NCBI GenBank assembly: GCA_004346725.1
Contig: SMDE01000001.1
Span: 124,001-188,000 of the forward strand
DNA length: 64,000 nucleotides
From: Phytobacter diazotrophicus
Lineage (GTDB): Bacteria; Pseudomonadota; Gammaproteobacteria; Enterobacterales; Enterobacteriaceae
Direction: 5' to 3'
A model generated the notes under the pieces. That model made no database searches. It saw nothing but the letters and a program-made list of their open reading frames with translations, and was not told the DNA's origin. Shown in pieces: positions 37,336 through 47,493 of this stretch. Made by a program: the position numbers and the translations under genes. The stretch's first letter is position 1; the number at the start of each line of letters is the position of its first letter.

Positions 37336-40188
37336 ATGATGCCGCACTCTCCACAGCTACAGCAGCACTGGCAAACTGTACTGGCCCGCTTGCCTGAGTC
37401 ATTCAGTGAAACACCGCTTAGTGAACAAGCGCAGTTAGTGCTTACTTTCAGTGATTTTGTGCAGGATAGCCTTGCCGCGCATCCTGACTGGCTGGCTGAG
37501 CTGGAAAGCGCACCGCCACAGGCGGACGAGTGGAAGCAGTATGCGCAAACCCTTCGCGAATCGCTGGAAGGTGTGGGAGATGAGGCATCATTAATGCGTG
37601 CGCTGCGCCTGTTCCGTCGCCATATGATGGTGCGCATTGCCTGGGCGCAGTCGCTGGCGCTGGTGGCAGAAGAGGAGACGTTGCAGCAGTTGAGCGTACT
37701 GGCGGAGACCCTGATCGTCGCTGCACGCGACTGGCTTTATGATGCCTGCTGTCGCGAGTGGGGAACGCCGTGCAATCAGCAGGGGGAACCGCAGCCGTTG
37801 CTGATCCTTGGCATGGGCAAGCTGGGTGGCGGGGAGCTTAACTTTTCGTCCGATATCGATCTGATTTTTGCCTGGCCGGAAAACGGTTCAACGCGCGGTG
37901 GGCGACGCGAACTTGATAACGCCCAGTTTTTTACTCGCTTGGGACAGCGCCTGATCAAAGTGCTCGACCAGCCGACGCAGGATGGCTTTGTCTATCGCGT
38001 GGATATGCGGCTGCGCCCGTTTGGCGACAGCGGTCCGCTGGTGCTGAGTTTTGCCGCGCTGGAAGATTATTATCAGGAGCAGGGGCGCGACTGGGAACGT
38101 TATGCGATGGTGAAAGCCCGCATTATGGGCGATAAGGACGATGTTTACGCTGGCGAATTACGGGCCATGCTGCGGCCGTTCGTCTTCCGTCGCTATATCG
38201 ATTTCAGCGTTATTCAGTCTCTGCGTAACATGAAAGGGATGATTGCCCGCGAAGTGCGCCGCCGTGGTCTGAAAGATAACATTAAGCTGGGCGCGGGCGG
38301 CATCCGTGAGATTGAGTTTATCGTTCAGGTGTTCCAGTTGATACGCGGTGGGCGCGAGCCGTCGTTGCAGTCCCGTTCACTGTTACCGACGCTGGACGCT
38401 ATCGATAAGCTGGGTTTGCTGCCGCCTGGTGATGCACCGGCGTTACGCCAGGCCTATTTGTATCTGCGCCGTCTGGAAAACCTGCTGCAAAGCATTAACG
38501 ACGAACAAACGCAGACGCTGCCGACAGATGAACTCAATCGCGCGCGTCTGGCCTGGGGGATGCGGGTTGCTGACTGGGAAACCCTGACCGCTGAGCTTGA
38601 AAAGCAGATGTCTGCCGTACGAGGGATATTCAATACCCTGATTGGCGATGACGAAGCCGAAGAGCAGGGGGATGCGCTCTGCGGGCAATGGAGTGAGTTG
38701 TGGCAGGATGCGTTTCAGGAAGATGACAGCACGCCTGTGCTGGCGCACCTTTCTGACGATGATCGCCGCCGCGTGGTCGCGATGATTGCTGATTTTCGCA
38801 AAGAGCTGGATAAGCGCACCATTGGCCCACGCGGCCGCCAGGTGCTCGACCATCTGATGCCGCATCTGTTGAGTGATGTCTGCTCCCGTGAGGATGCCCC
38901 TGTACCGTTGTCTCGCGTGACGCCGCTGTTAACGGGAATTGTCACGCGTACGACGTATCTTGAGCTGCTCAGCGAGTTTCCTGGTGCGCGTAAGCATCTG
39001 ATTTCACTCTGTGCCGCCTCGCCGATGGTGGCCAGTAAGCTGGCGCGCTATCCGTTATTGCTGGATGAGTTGCTCGATCCGAATACCCTTTATCAGCCCA
39101 CGGCGATGAATGCCTACCGGGATGAGCTACGTCAGTATCTGCTGCGTGTGCCGGATGACGATGAAGAGCAGCAACTGGAGGCGTTACGCCAGTTTAAACA
39201 GGCTCAATTGTTGCGTGTGGCGGCAGCAGATCTGGCAGGCACACTCCCCGTGATGAAAGTGAGCGATCACTTAACATGGCTTGCCGAAGCCATCATTGAA
39301 GCCGTGGTACAACAGGCGTGGAGCCTGATGGTATCGCGTTATGGGCAGCCGAAACACTTACGCGACCGTGAAGGCCGTGGGTTTGCAGTGGTCGGTTACG
39401 GCAAACTGGGCGGTTGGGAGCTGGGCTATAGTTCCGATCTGGATTTGATTTTCCTTCATGACTGTCCGGTGGACGTGATGACTGACGGCGAGCGGGAAAT
39501 CGATGGCCGCCAATTTTATCTGCGCCTTGCCCAGCGCGTGATGCACCTGTTCAGTACGCGCACCTCATCCGGGATCCTGTATGAAGTGGACGCGCGCTTG
39601 CGCCCGTCCGGTGCGGCGGGAATGCTGGTGACCTCAACCGAATCCTTTGCCGACTACCAGCGCACCGAAGCCTGGACCTGGGAACATCAGGCGCTGGTTC
39701 GCGCCCGCGTTGTCTATGGCGATCCACAATTGAACGCGCAATTTGATGCCATCCGCCGCGATATCACCATGACCGTGCGTGATGGTGCAACGTTACAAAC
39801 CGAGGTGCGCGAGATGCGCGAAAAAATGCGCGCCCACTTGAGCAATAAGCACAAGGATCGCTTTGATATTAAAGCCGATGAGGGTGGAATTACCGATATC
39901 GAATTTATCACCCAGTATCTGGTGCTGCGTTATGCCCATGCAAAACCGAAACTGACGCGCTGGTCGGACAATGTCCGCATTCTGGAAGGGCTGGCGCAAA
40001 ACGGCATTATGGAAGAGCAGGAAGCGCAGGCACTTACCACCGCCTATACAACGTTGCGTGATGAGCTGCATCACCTGGCGCTACAGGAGCTGCCAGGGCA
40101 TGTTCCGGAGGCATGTTTTGTCGCTGAACGCGCGATGGTGCGAGCCTGCTGGAACAAGTGGTTGGTGGAGCCGTGCGAGGACGCGTAA
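37336..40188 (+). CDS. glnE: Glutamine synthetase adenylyltransferase/deadenylase GlnE
   Basis: GlnE is the bifunctional enzyme that adenylylates and deadenylylates glutamine synthetase in response to PII and glutamine. The 950-aa product (946 in E. coli) has two nucleotidyltransferase domains with matching motifs: [20 protein letters not shown] near 158 (deadenylylase half) and [20 protein letters not shown] near 687 (adenylylase half). A regulatory linker joins them. Two adjacent ATGs (37336, 37339) are possible starts. It follows ygiF by 20 bp and precedes hldE by 46 bp. The N-terminal 25 residues are diverged from E. coli. Confidence 0.97.
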   Translation: MMPHSPQLQQHWQTVLARLPESFSETPLSEQAQLVLTFSDFVQDSLAAHPDWLAELESAPPQADEWKQYAQTLRESLEGVGDEASLMRALRLFRRHMMVRIAWAQSLALVAEEETLQQLSVLAETLIVAARDWLYDACCREWGTPCNQQGEPQPLLILGMGKLGGGELNFSSDIDLIFAWPENGSTRGGRRELDNAQFFTRLGQRLIKVLDQPTQDGFVYRVDMRLRPFGDSGPLVLSFAALEDYYQEQGRDWERYAMVKARIMGDKDDVYAGELRAMLRPFVFRRYIDFSVIQSLRNMKGMIAREVRRRGLKDNIKLGAGGIREIEFIVQVFQLIRGGREPSLQSRSLLPTLDAIDKLGLLPPGDAPALRQAYLYLRRLENLLQSINDEQTQTLPTDELNRARLAWGMRVADWETLTAELEKQMSAVRGIFNTLIGDDEAEEQGDALCGQWSELWQDAFQEDDSTPVLAHLSDDDRRRVVAMIADFRKELDKRTIGPRGRQVLDHLMPHLLSDVCSREDAPVPLSRVTPLLTGIVTRTTYLELLSEFPGARKHLISLCAASPMVASKLARYPLLLDELLDPNTLYQPTAMNAYRDELRQYLLRVPDDDEEQQLEALRQFKQAQLLRVAAADLAGTLPVMKVSDHLTWLAEAIIEAVVQQAWSLMVSRYGQPKHLRDREGRGFAVVGYGKLGGWELGYSSDLDLIFLHDCPVDVMTDGEREIDGRQFYLRLAQRVMHLFSTRTSSGILYEVDARLRPSGAAGMLVTSTESFADYQRTEAWTWEHQALVRARVVYGDPQLNAQFDAIRRDITMTVRDGATLQTEVREMREKMRAHLSNKHKDRFDIKADEGGITDIEFITQYLVLRYAHAKPKLTRWSDNVRILEGLAQNGIMEEQEAQALTTAYTTLRDELHHLALQELPGHVPEACFVAERAMVRACWNKWLVEPCEDA

Positions 40189-40234
40189 GTGTGCTATTAT
40201 CGCGCGCAAATTTTGTATCTCTCAGGAGACAGGA

Positions 40235-41668
40235 ATGAAAGTAACGCTGCCAGAGTTTAATCAAGCGGGAGTGCTGGTCGTAGGCGATGTGATGCTGGAT
40301 CGCTACTGGTACGGTCCAACCAGCCGTATTTCACCGGAAGCGCCGGTGCCAGTGGTGAAGGTCGAAACCATTGAAGAGCGTCCGGGTGGTGCGGCGAACG
40401 TAGCAATGAACATCGCTTCTCTGGGCGCGGGCGCGCGTCTGGTTGGGTTGACCGGTATTGACGATGCGGCGCGTGCACTGAGCAAAGCGCTGGCGGACGT
40501 CAACGTAAAATGCGACTTCGTTTCTGTTCCAACTCACCCCACCATCACTAAGCTGCGCGTACTGTCGCGTAATCAGCAACTGATTCGTCTCGATTTCGAA
40601 GAGGGCTTTGATGGTGTGGATCCTGAACCACTGCATGAACGGATTAATCAGGCGCTGAGCAGCATCGGCGCGCTGGTGCTCTCCGATTACGCCAAAGGGG
40701 CGCTGACGAGTATTCAGCAGATGATCACGCTGGCGCGCGGTGCAGGTGTGCCTGTACTGATCGACCCGAAAGGGACCGACTTTGAACGCTACCGTGGTGC
40801 CACCCTGTTGACGCCGAATCTCTCCGAATTTGAAGCCGTGGTCGGCAAATGCAAAGACGAAGACGATATTGTTGAACGTGGCATGAAGCTGATTGCCGAT
40901 TTCGACCTGACTGCGCTGCTGGTCACCCGTTCTGAACAGGGAATGACGCTGCTACAGCCGGGCAAAGCACCACTGCATCTGCCGACGCAGGCGCAGGAAG
41001 TGTATGACGTGACCGGTGCGGGTGACACAGTGATTGGTGTGTTGGCTGCTACGCTTGCCGCGGGTAATTCGCTGGAAGAAGCCTGCTTCTTCGCGAACGC
41101 TGCTGCTGGCGTTGTGGTGGGTAAACTCGGGACTTCAACGGTTTCGCCTGTCGAGCTGGAAAACGCGGTGCGCGGGCGTTCGGAGACGGGTTTTGGTGTG
41201 ATGACCGAAGAAGAACTGCGCGACGCCGTGGCGGCAGCACGCAAACGTGGCGAAAAAGTGGTCATGACCAACGGCGTGTTCGACATCCTGCACGCGGGCC
41301 ATGTGTCATATCTGGCGAATGCCCGTAAGCTCGGCGATCGTCTGATCGTTGCGGTGAACAGCGATGCTTCCACTAAACGGCTGAAAGGGGATTCGCGCCC
41401 GGTTAACCCGCTTGAGCAACGTATGATAGTTCTCAGCGCGCTGGAAGCCGTGGACTGGGTGGTCCCGTTTGAAGAAGATACGCCGCAGCGTCTGATTGCC
41501 TCCGTTCTGCCGGATAAGCTGGTGAAAGGGGGGGACTACAAGCCGGAGGAGATCGCCGGGAGCGAAGAAGTGTGGGCCAACGGCGGTGAAGTGCTGGTGC
41601 TCAACTTTGAAGATGGCTGTTCGACCACCAACATCATCAGGAAAATCCAGAAAGACAGCGAGAAGTAA
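40235..41668 (+). CDS. hldE: Bifunctional heptose 7-phosphate kinase/heptose 1-phosphate adenylyltransferase
   Basis: HldE makes ADP-heptose for the LPS inner core. From the ATG at 40235 it has 477 aa, the E. coli length, with CAGGAGACAGGA upstream as ribosome site. Residues about 1-318 form a ribokinase-family kinase ([25 protein letters not shown]). Residues about 344-477 form the cytidylyltransferase-like domain with [15 protein letters not shown]. The frame is open further upstream inside glnE, but those codons overlap glnE and have no family support. Confidence 0.98.
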   Translation: MKVTLPEFNQAGVLVVGDVMLDRYWYGPTSRISPEAPVPVVKVETIEERPGGAANVAMNIASLGAGARLVGLTGIDDAARALSKALADVNVKCDFVSVPTHPTITKLRVLSRNQQLIRLDFEEGFDGVDPEPLHERINQALSSIGALVLSDYAKGALTSIQQMITLARGAGVPVLIDPKGTDFERYRGATLLTPNLSEFEAVVGKCKDEDDIVERGMKLIADFDLTALLVTRSEQGMTLLQPGKAPLHLPTQAQEVYDVTGAGDTVIGVLAATLAAGNSLEEACFFANAAAGVVVGKLGTSTVSPVELENAVRGRSETGFGVMTEEELRDAVAAARKRGEKVVMTNGVFDILHAGHVSYLANARKLGDRLIVAVNSDASTKRLKGDSRPVNPLEQRMIVLSALEAVDWVVPFEEDTPQRLIASVLPDKLVKGGDYKPEEIAGSEEVWANGGEVLVLNFEDGCSTTNIIRKIQKDSEK

Positions 41669-41717
41669 GCAATGCGGGAGATGCATCGAACATCTCGTAA
41701 TGTCGCTCTCCTCGTTG

Positions 41718-41746
41718 TTGACGGTGCTGCTTTTTCGACCTAAATT
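41718..41746 (+). promoter_or_regulatory. Promoter of the sib antisense RNA
   Basis: A -35 hexamer TTGACG (41718-41723) and a -10 hexamer TAAATT (41741-41746) are separated by exactly 17 bp. Transcription would start near 41753, which places the RNA end-to-end with the hairpin terminator at 41871-41893. Confidence 0.75.
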
Positions 41747-41752
41747 AAAGGA

Positions 41753-41893
41753 ACAAGGGTGAGAGGGGATTTCTCCCCCCTCTGATTGACTGTTAGTAAG
41801 CGTGGAAACTTATCGTTAACAGAACAATCAGTATGATGATGTGCTTCATCATAACCCTTTCCTTATTAAAGCCCCTTCCTCGGGAGGGGCTTT
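41753..41893 (+). ncRNA. sib: Sib antisense RNA (antitoxin of a type I toxin-antitoxin pair)
   Basis: An RNA of about 141 nt is predicted from the promoter before it to a strong terminator, GCCCCT (41871-41876) with AGGGGC (41885-41890) and a T-run. It is fully complementary to the ibs toxin message on the other strand. The length, terminator sequence and placement after hldE match the E. coli sibD/sibE (QUAD) loci. Sib RNAs pair with ibs mRNA to block translation of the toxic peptide. E. coli K-12 has two tandem copies here as I recall; only one is seen in this window. Confidence 0.88.
41793..41852 (-). CDS. ibs: Ibs-type toxic membrane peptide
   Basis: A 19-codon ORF encodes MMKHIIILIVLLTISFHAY, the Ibs consensus: a Lys near the start, a hydrophobic run of Ile/Leu/Val, then ISF and AY. 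E. coli Ibs peptides have the same length. A strong AGGAAAGGG ribosome site precedes the ATG. Such peptides insert in the inner membrane and collapse the potential when overproduced. The ORF lies inside the complementary Sib RNA. The His at positions 4 and 17 differ from the E. coli forms I remember. It is too short for standard annotation. Confidence 0.88.
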   Translation of the reverse strand: MMKHIIILIVLLTISFHAY

Positions 41894-42042
41894 CCCGTTT
41901 CAGCCCCTTGCTGACCCAGCGATTGTTGGTGAGTGCTTCTACAGGGACAAGAGCTTTTCCCCTCGGATGTTTTATTACTGGATCGTTCACGCAAAATGGC
42001 CCCCGTTCCGAACGTTACACACTGAAAAGGCACGTTCAGAAT

Positions 42043-42074
42043 AAAAAAATCCCCGGCTTTATGGGCCAGGGATG
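42043..42074 (-). terminator. Terminator of yqiK
   Basis: On the minus strand ATCCCTGGCCC and GCCGGGGAT form a hairpin followed by a seven-T run (plus strand AAAAAAA at 42043-42049), about 25 bp after the yqiK stop. The 42075-42097 remainder and 41894-42042 show no gene. Confidence 0.75.
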
Positions 42075-42097
42075 GGGTTACATAAGGTGGGAAGAAA

Positions 42098-43801
42098 CTA
42101 TTCCTCTTTTACCGTTTCTTCTTTTACCGCTGTGACCGCGATTTCTTCATTTGGCCCGACCGCAGGCGATGAATTTAACGGCGTTGCCATGGCTGCCAGC
42201 GAGCCGCCGGAAATCCCAATTTCATTAAGCAGCGAATCAATCAGCGGCGCCTGGGTTCGGTAGGCGAGGGCGGCAGAGAGTGCCTGCTCCGCCAGATTGC
42301 CACCGTTAACCGTACCTGTGGTCACTTCGCCTGCCGCTCCGCCGCGGTTCAGCCCATCTACCTGAATGATTTTGATACCTTCGATGGACTTCATTGGCTC
42401 AACGGATTTCTCGATAACCGCAGGCAGAGACTGCAGAAGTGCCAGTTTGAATTTGAGGCTGGTTTGTTCGTTGGAAAGCACGTTGATCGCATCGTTCAAT
42501 GCGCGCTGCGCTTCGGCTTCCGCCAGCCCTTTTTTCCGCGTTGCTTCCGCCAGTTCGACGATGGCTGCAGCCTGCAATTCTGCCGCTTCTTTCTCGGCTT
42601 TGGCGCGTACTGTCAGCTCAACCGCTTTGGTTTCCGCATCCTGAGCTGCGGCAATCAGCGCAACCTGTTTTGCACGATCGGCTTCTGCGGTCTGGCGCGT
42701 GGTTTCTACGTTTTGCTGGGCACGAACGGCTTCCGCCAGCGCGTCGTTGGCTTTTGCTTCCGCCTGTGACTGTTGCTCTGACTTCGCCGCGATGGCGATG
42801 GATTTCGTCTGGTTGGCAATCTCCGTCACCTGCTGTTGCTCGATCTCTTTAATGCGAACTTCACGCTCAGCCTCAACTTTTCTGGAACGTACTGCCTGTT
42901 CACGTTCGATTTCACTTTCCTGAATTTGCCGTTCCGCCAGGATACGTGTTTGCTCGGCTTCACGATGGCGCTCTGCTTCGAAGGCGGCGATTTTGGCATT
43001 CTGCTCGGCGGTGCGGGTTTTCACCTGCTGCTCCTGCTCAAGCGTCATAAATGCCTCTTGCTGTTCAATCTCAAGTTTGCGCGCCAGGGCATCGCGGTTC
43101 TTCTCACGGACTGCGACTTCAACGTCCTGCTCGACTTCGTTACGTTCACGGCGACGGCGCTCAGTTTCCTGAGTCAGTTTGGTGAGACCTTCGGCATCAA
43201 AGGCGTTGTTCGGGTTGAAATGCACTTTTTCCGTCTGGTTGAAGTTGGTTAACGAGACGCTTTCCAGCTCCAGACCGTTCTTCGACAGATCTTCCGCAAC
43301 GGTGTTTTGCACACCCTGAACGAAGTTCTCGCGAGTGTCCTGTAACTCATGCATGGTCATCTGGGAGGCCGTAGCACGCAGGGCATCAACGAATTTATCT
43401 TCAATCAGCACGCGGAGATCTTCTGGTGACAATGTACGCTGCCCCAATGTCTGTGCGGCAGTGGCAATCCCCTCAATCGACGGTTTTACGCGTACGAAAA
43501 AGGCAACAACGACATCAACGCGCATACGATCTTTAGTGATCAGGCTGTCAACCGTAGAACGGCTCACCTCGAGTTTAAGGGTGTTCATGTTAATCGGAAT
43601 AATTTCGTGGAAGATAGGCATCACAATCGCGCCGCCACTCATTACCACTTTCTGCCCACCTAAACCTGTTCGTACAAACGCCTGCTCAGCCGAGGCCCGA
43701 CGGTATAACCGGGCAAAAATAATCCCGATGACCAACAGGACAAAAACGGCTATCAGGGCATAACTCATCCATGAGGGAAATAGATTCAAGAGATTTTCCA
43801 T
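42098..43801 (-). CDS. yqiK: Flotillin-like inner membrane protein YqiK
   Basis: The 567-aa product (553 in E. coli) has an N-terminal membrane segment (about 11-31), an SPFH/band-7 domain (about 50-230, RTGLGGQKVVMSGGAIV) and a long Ala/Glu-rich coiled coil (about 230-460) typical of flotillins. The C-terminus ends in Glu- and Val-rich residues. E. coli YqiK forms punctate membrane foci and is linked to membrane organisation and motility. It lies 17 bp after yqiJ and is in one operon with it. Confidence 0.95.
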   Translation of the reverse strand: MENLLNLFPSWMSYALIAVFVLLVIGIIFARLYRRASAEQAFVRTGLGGQKVVMSGGAIVMPIFHEIIPINMNTLKLEVSRSTVDSLITKDRMRVDVVVAFFVRVKPSIEGIATAAQTLGQRTLSPEDLRVLIEDKFVDALRATASQMTMHELQDTRENFVQGVQNTVAEDLSKNGLELESVSLTNFNQTEKVHFNPNNAFDAEGLTKLTQETERRRRERNEVEQDVEVAVREKNRDALARKLEIEQQEAFMTLEQEQQVKTRTAEQNAKIAAFEAERHREAEQTRILAERQIQESEIEREQAVRSRKVEAEREVRIKEIEQQQVTEIANQTKSIAIAAKSEQQSQAEAKANDALAEAVRAQQNVETTRQTAEADRAKQVALIAAAQDAETKAVELTVRAKAEKEAAELQAAAIVELAEATRKKGLAEAEAQRALNDAINVLSNEQTSLKFKLALLQSLPAVIEKSVEPMKSIEGIKIIQVDGLNRGGAAGEVTTGTVNGGNLAEQALSAALAYRTQAPLIDSLLNEIGISGGSLAAMATPLNSSPAVGPNEEIAVTAVKEETVKEE

Positions 43802-43818
43802 AATACTTCCTTTTGTTT

Positions 43819-44448
43819 TTACAATTCATTCGGCCAGGGGTTCAGTTCCGCCAAATAACGGCTGGCGGACAACCGACAAATAATGAGGACCTTATCGCCT
43901 CGTTTAAACGTCTTTCCTTCTTCGGGTTCCAGAAGTAAATAATGTACCTGCCCAAACTTATCTTTAAATTTTCCTTCGCAAGGGCGTTGAGGCTCCGCAC
44001 TGTGACCCGTGATAATGGCCATAGCGCCAATAAAATCATCTTCTGTGATCGCACTGGTTTCATCTCCCGGTAGCCAGCGCCCTAAAAGTTTACCGGTATA
44101 GTGTGTGCAAATACCTGAAAATATAAGGCAGAAAGGGGTCAGGACTATATTGGGAAGCGGGGTTTGCAGCAGTGTCACGCTCATGTGCTGTAAAAAAATG
44201 CCAGACAAGCCGAAGCAACCGGCGATAAGGCAAAGGACAACCAGTGCGGGAACGCGACCAAAATTAAGGTAATGGAAAAACTGGTTCAAATGGCCTGAGG
44301 CGACGCCGTCATAATCACCCAGATGTGAATCAATAACACCAGAAATAACATTCCCAAAGAACAGTGAGACAATTTCCACAATACCTATAAGCGCCACAAA
44401 TGCGAGGGCGAAAAAGTAGGGCGAGTAGTATTCAGGAAAAATATCCAT
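43819..44448 (-). CDS. yqiJ: Inner membrane protein YqiJ (NfeD-like partner of YqiK)
   Basis: The 209-aa product has about four membrane segments in its first 125 residues and a C-terminal soluble OB-like domain (GHSAEPQRPCEGKFKDKFGQVHYLLLEPEEG), a layout shared with E. coli YqiJ. NfeD-type proteins are typically paired with flotillins, and the gene directly precedes yqiK. The N-terminal half is fairly diverged from E. coli. About 180 bp upstream is A+T-rich and probably carries the promoter. Confidence 0.93.
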   Translation of the reverse strand: MDIFPEYYSPYFFALAFVALIGIVEIVSLFFGNVISGVIDSHLGDYDGVASGHLNQFFHYLNFGRVPALVVLCLIAGCFGLSGIFLQHMSVTLLQTPLPNIVLTPFCLIFSGICTHYTGKLLGRWLPGDETSAITEDDFIGAMAIITGHSAEPQRPCEGKFKDKFGQVHYLLLEPEEGKTFKRGDKVLIICRLSASRYLAELNPWPNEL

Positions 44449-44630
44449 ATATTCTCCTTGGGTTATTTTTTAAATCAGACGCATATTTTCGTTAGTATTG
44501 AAGATGATATTATCATAAATGGGGAAGTAACAAAAAGACAGATGGACTCCCGGAATATCGTAGGGTAATCGATGAAAACCTTATCGATTACCCCTTTGCG
44601 GTTGGCTATGCGGGGGATGTCAGAATTGGC

Positions 44631-44936
44631 TTAAACGCCTGTATCTGGCGAATCAACCGGAGGAATTGCCGGAGCCGGTTTCACCTCTGCTGACGCATTG
44701 CGATTTTCCAGTTCGTTCAGACGTTGCTCGAGCAGCGCTAGTTTTTCACGTGTACGGAGCAGTACCTGTGTCTGTACGTCAAACTCCTCGCGGCTGACGA
44801 GGTCAAGGCGAGTCAGTTGCGCCTGCAGAGACTGGCGGATTTTTTTCTCAACATCTTCCCCGAACTCGCGAATCCCTTTTGGCATCGATTCGTGGACCTG
44901 ACGCGCAATCTGTTCAATTTTTTTCGGGTCAATCAT
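44631..44936 (-). CDS. ubiK: Ubiquinone biosynthesis accessory factor UbiK
   Basis: UbiK (YqiC) forms a coiled-coil heterotrimer with UbiJ and supports aerobic ubiquinone synthesis; in Salmonella it also affects virulence. The 101-aa product starts at ATG 44936 ([19 protein letters not shown]), preceded by an AGGGAAC ribosome site. The frame is open 11 codons further upstream without support. The N-terminus is helical and the C-terminus is a coiled coil ([16 protein letters not shown]) with a Pro/Ala tail. It is divergent from the ribB leader. Confidence 0.95.
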   Translation of the reverse strand: MIDPKKIEQIARQVHESMPKGIREFGEDVEKKIRQSLQAQLTRLDLVSREEFDVQTQVLLRTREKLALLEQRLNELENRNASAEVKPAPAIPPVDSPDTGV

Positions 44937-45066
44937 TTGTATGTTCCCTGTTCGGATAGGTTCTGACAATTATTGTAGTGTGATATGCCATAACGATAAA
45001 CCAGATTTGTTTGAAGGTTACGCGTTGCCGAAGGTAATCAATAGCGTTATAGTTATCCCGCTTATT

Positions 45067-45329
45067 CTCAGGGCGGGGCGAAATTCCCCACCGGCGGTAA
45101 ATCAGCGATGTCCAATAGATTTCGCGTAGCGGCAAGGCGGCAACTGAGCGAACTCCAGGAACATAGTCAACTATGTAACTGGGATGAGTGAAGGAAGCCA
45201 ACGCAGCAGCGGCGTGAAAGATGAAGGACAGGTTGAAAGCCCGCGAGCGCTTTCGATGCAAATCGAAAGGTCAGCAGATCCGGTGTAATTCCGGGGCCGA
45301 CGGTTAAAGTCCGGATGGGAGAGAGTAAC
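45067..45329 (+). promoter_or_regulatory. FMN riboswitch (RFN element) in the ribB leader
   Basis: The conserved RFN blocks are present in order: CAGGGCGGGGCGAAATTCCCC with ACCGGCGGTAA at the 5' side, a long variable arm, then GCAGATCCGGTGTAATTCC, GGGGCCGACGGTTAAAGTCC and GGATGGGAGAGAGTAACG. FMN binding lowers ribB expression. In E. coli the same leader yields the small RNA SroG. The aptamer ends about 97 nt before the ribB start, leaving room for the expression platform. Confidence 0.96.
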
Positions 45330-45425
45330 GATTCAGTTGGGCCTGGAGGCCTGCTCGCGTTATTTTTTTATACTCCTAAGACTGCCCTGATTCTGGTAAC
45401 CATAACTTTATTGAGGTCTTTTACC

Positions 45426-46079
45426 ATGAATCAGACGCTGCTTTCTTCTTTTGGCACGCCATTCGAACGTATTGAAAATGCTTTAACTGCACTGCGCGAA
45501 GGTCGCGGTGTAATGGTTCTCGACGATGAAGATCGCGAGAATGAAGGCGACATGATCTTTGCCGCTGAAACCATGACCGTTGAGCAGATGGCGCTGACCA
45601 TCCGTCACGGTAGCGGCATTGTTTGCCTGTGCATCACCGAAGATCGTCGTAAACAACTTGATCTGCCGATGATGGTTGAAAACAACACCAGCGCTTACGG
45701 TACCGGCTTTACCGTTACCATCGAAGCGGCTACGGGGGTTACTACCGGTGTTTCGGCTGCCGATCGTGTTACTACCGTGCGTGCTGCCATTGCCGATGGC
45801 GCTAAACCTTCTGACCTGAATCGTCCGGGCCACGTGTTCCCGCTGCGTGCGCAGCAGGGCGGTGTATTGACGCGCGGTGGTCATACCGAAGCGACGATTG
45901 ACCTGGTGACCCTGGCAGGGTTCAAACCGGCCGGTGTGCTGTGTGAACTGACGAACGATGATGGTTCCATGGCGCGCGCGCCGGAGTGTATCCAGTTCGC
46001 TCGCGAGCACAACATGGCTGTTGTCACCATCGAAGATCTGGTGGCTTATCGTCTGGAGCATGAGCGTAAAGCCAGCTAA
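45426..46079 (+). CDS. ribB: 3,4-dihydroxy-2-butanone 4-phosphate synthase
   Basis: RibB converts ribulose 5-phosphate to 3,4-dihydroxy-2-butanone 4-phosphate plus formate for riboflavin. From the ATG at 45426 it is 217 aa, equal to E. coli. The acidic metal-binding loop [10 protein letters not shown] is near residues 32-41, and [10 protein letters not shown] and [11 protein letters not shown] carry other active-site residues. The frame stays open upstream into the riboswitch leader, which is not translated. It is a stand-alone gene under FMN control. Confidence 0.97.
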   Translation: MNQTLLSSFGTPFERIENALTALREGRGVMVLDDEDRENEGDMIFAAETMTVEQMALTIRHGSGIVCLCITEDRRKQLDLPMMVENNTSAYGTGFTVTIEAATGVTTGVSAADRVTTVRAAIADGAKPSDLNRPGHVFPLRAQQGGVLTRGGHTEATIDLVTLAGFKPAGVLCELTNDDGSMARAPECIQFAREHNMAVVTIEDLVAYRLEHERKAS

Positions 46080-46101
46080 GTGATAGCCATGCAATGAAAA
46101 A

Positions 46102-46136
46102 AATCCGAAGCCGGGCACCGACTTCGGATTTTTTTA
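46102..46136 (+). terminator. Terminator of ribB
   Basis: AATCCGAAG (46102-46110) pairs perfectly with CTTCGGATT (46122-46130), followed by a T-run, 22 bp after the ribB stop. Confidence 0.85.
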
Positions 46137-46281
46137 TTTCCCCGTGAGTACCTTGCTGAAAATACCTCATTTATCCGCTTTGTTGATCTCGCTAATGGCG
46201 ACAACGGCTTGCTACTTATAAAGTGGTACCCATGACGTAATCGCTCGCGCAACCACATGTGGAGCGTGATAAGGAAGGGGT

Positions 46282-46494
46282 ATGCTGATTTATTGGTGCG
46301 GTTTTTTTGTCGTTGTGCTCGTGATGTTCGCGCATATCATGTGCCTGCGCCGGAATTGCAGGGCATTTCGCCAGGATCGTGATGCACAACAGGAAGGCTA
46401 TCAGCGCGCGTTAAAGATCATCCAGTCCATGCAAGCAAATGAGCAAGGGCAGGCGAAACCCGAAGCGGCTTCTGAAAGCGGCGTTGCTCAATAG
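46282..46494 (+). CDS. Small membrane protein of unknown function
   Basis: The 70-aa product has one N-terminal membrane segment (about 2-22, WCGFFVVVLVMFAHIM), then a basic Arg/Cys stretch (CLRRNCRAFRQ) and a hydrophilic helical tail. A good AAGGAAGGGG ribosome site precedes the ATG. The topology suggests a short bitopic protein with the tail in the cytoplasm. I do not recognise a named family with certainty. It lies between ribB and zupT, converging with zupT. Confidence 0.7.
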   Translation: MLIYWCGFFVVVLVMFAHIMCLRRNCRAFRQDRDAQQEGYQRALKIIQSMQANEQGQAKPEAASESGVAQ

Positions 46495-46516
46495 GCGCGA
46501 GCAACGCCTGATTGTA

Positions 46517-47296
46517 TTAACCAAATCCCATCGTTTGCAGCGCAACCAGGCTAAGGCCCATTACTGACATCCCGCAAAGCACGCCATAGCTTGGGTTGTT
46601 GTTGGGGTCTATCTCTTTAGCCAGCGGCATCAGTTCATCAACAGAGAGCGCGACCATAATGCCGGCAACCGCTGCCATGACCGCCGCCATCACCATCGGG
46701 GAGACCAGGCTTCCCAGAATCAGCCAGGCAAGAACCCCACCGAGAATCTCGGCAAAGCCGGATATCCCCGCCCAAAAAATTGCCGTTCGTTTTGAACCCG
46801 TTGCCGCATAAACCGGTCCGGCAACCGCAAGACCTTCTGGAATATTGTGCAAGGCTACCGCCAGGGCAATACCGAAACCGAGTTCAAGGTCGTTACTGGC
46901 CGTCACAAAGGTGGCGATCCCCTCCGGAAAGTTATGCAGGCTGATGCCCAGTGTCAATAAGATCGCCGTACGTTGGATCTTGCGGGGGACCGGGTGCTGC
47001 GAGCACGAACCCTGCATTAAATCCTGCGGGTGTGCATGGGGGAGCATACGGTCAAGGGCAAAGTAGCCCAACAGGCCGATGACGAACATGCCATAGCCCA
47101 GCATGGGTGACATGCCTTCGGTAGCCAGTGCGGCTGGCAGCATCTCCATAAGGGAGATAAGCAGCATAATGCCGGCGGCAAATCCCAGCGAAAATGCCAG
47201 TACACGGTTTGACGGCTTCTGGCCAAGAACCCCCAGAAAGGCGCCGATAAAGGTAGCAGCGCCAGCAAGTAACGTCAGAATCAGTGGGGCTGACAT
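46517..47296 (-). CDS. zupT: ZIP-family metal importer ZupT
   Basis: ZupT imports Zn, Fe, Co and Mn. The 259-aa product (257 in E. coli) has eight predicted membrane segments. The metal-binding HNFPEG motif in membrane segment 4 ([12 protein letters not shown]) and HNIPEG in segment 5 ([11 protein letters not shown]) are intact, and a Cys/His-containing loop (GSCSQHP) lies between segments 3 and 4. It is divergent from ygiD with about 197 bp between them, including a Fur-box-like site. Confidence 0.97.
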   Translation of the reverse strand: MSAPLILTLLAGAATFIGAFLGVLGQKPSNRVLAFSLGFAAGIMLLISLMEMLPAALATEGMSPMLGYGMFVIGLLGYFALDRMLPHAHPQDLMQGSCSQHPVPRKIQRTAILLTLGISLHNFPEGIATFVTASNDLELGFGIALAVALHNIPEGLAVAGPVYAATGSKRTAIFWAGISGFAEILGGVLAWLILGSLVSPMVMAAVMAAVAGIMVALSVDELMPLAKEIDPNNNPSYGVLCGMSVMGLSLVALQTMGFG

Positions 47297-47309
47297 GTAT
47301 CACTCCTTA

Positions 47310-47329
47310 TGATAATGCTTCTCATTAAT
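47310..47329 (-). promoter_or_regulatory. Putative Fur box upstream of zupT
   Basis: GATAATGCTTCTCATTAAT (47311-47329) agrees with the 19-bp Fur consensus at 14 positions by my count. It lies about 14 bp before the zupT start and could repress this iron- and zinc-importing gene. Regulation of zupT here is inferred, not known to me. Confidence 0.5.
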
Positions 47330-47493
47330 GTTAAATATTAATGGGTTCCAAAGCGAGGCCGCCGCATCACCTTTACGCAATTCTTACATTCAAAAATTCT
47401 GAATATCTTCATCATGCTTATCTGAGTTCATCACCCGATGAATAAGCGTAATGTGTGTTCATTAAATATGACACACTCAGTAAGGATATCATC

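Noticed and set aside
39971-40234. An 88-codon N-terminal extension of hldE
   Set aside because: It lies almost wholly inside glnE in another frame. ATG 40235 with a strong ribosome site gives the exact 477-aa HldE.
41853-41990. A 65-codon minus-strand ORF ending in the Ibs sequence
   Set aside because: The first 46 codons overlap the Sib terminator and promoterless sequence; the conserved toxin begins at the MMK codons with its own ribosome site.
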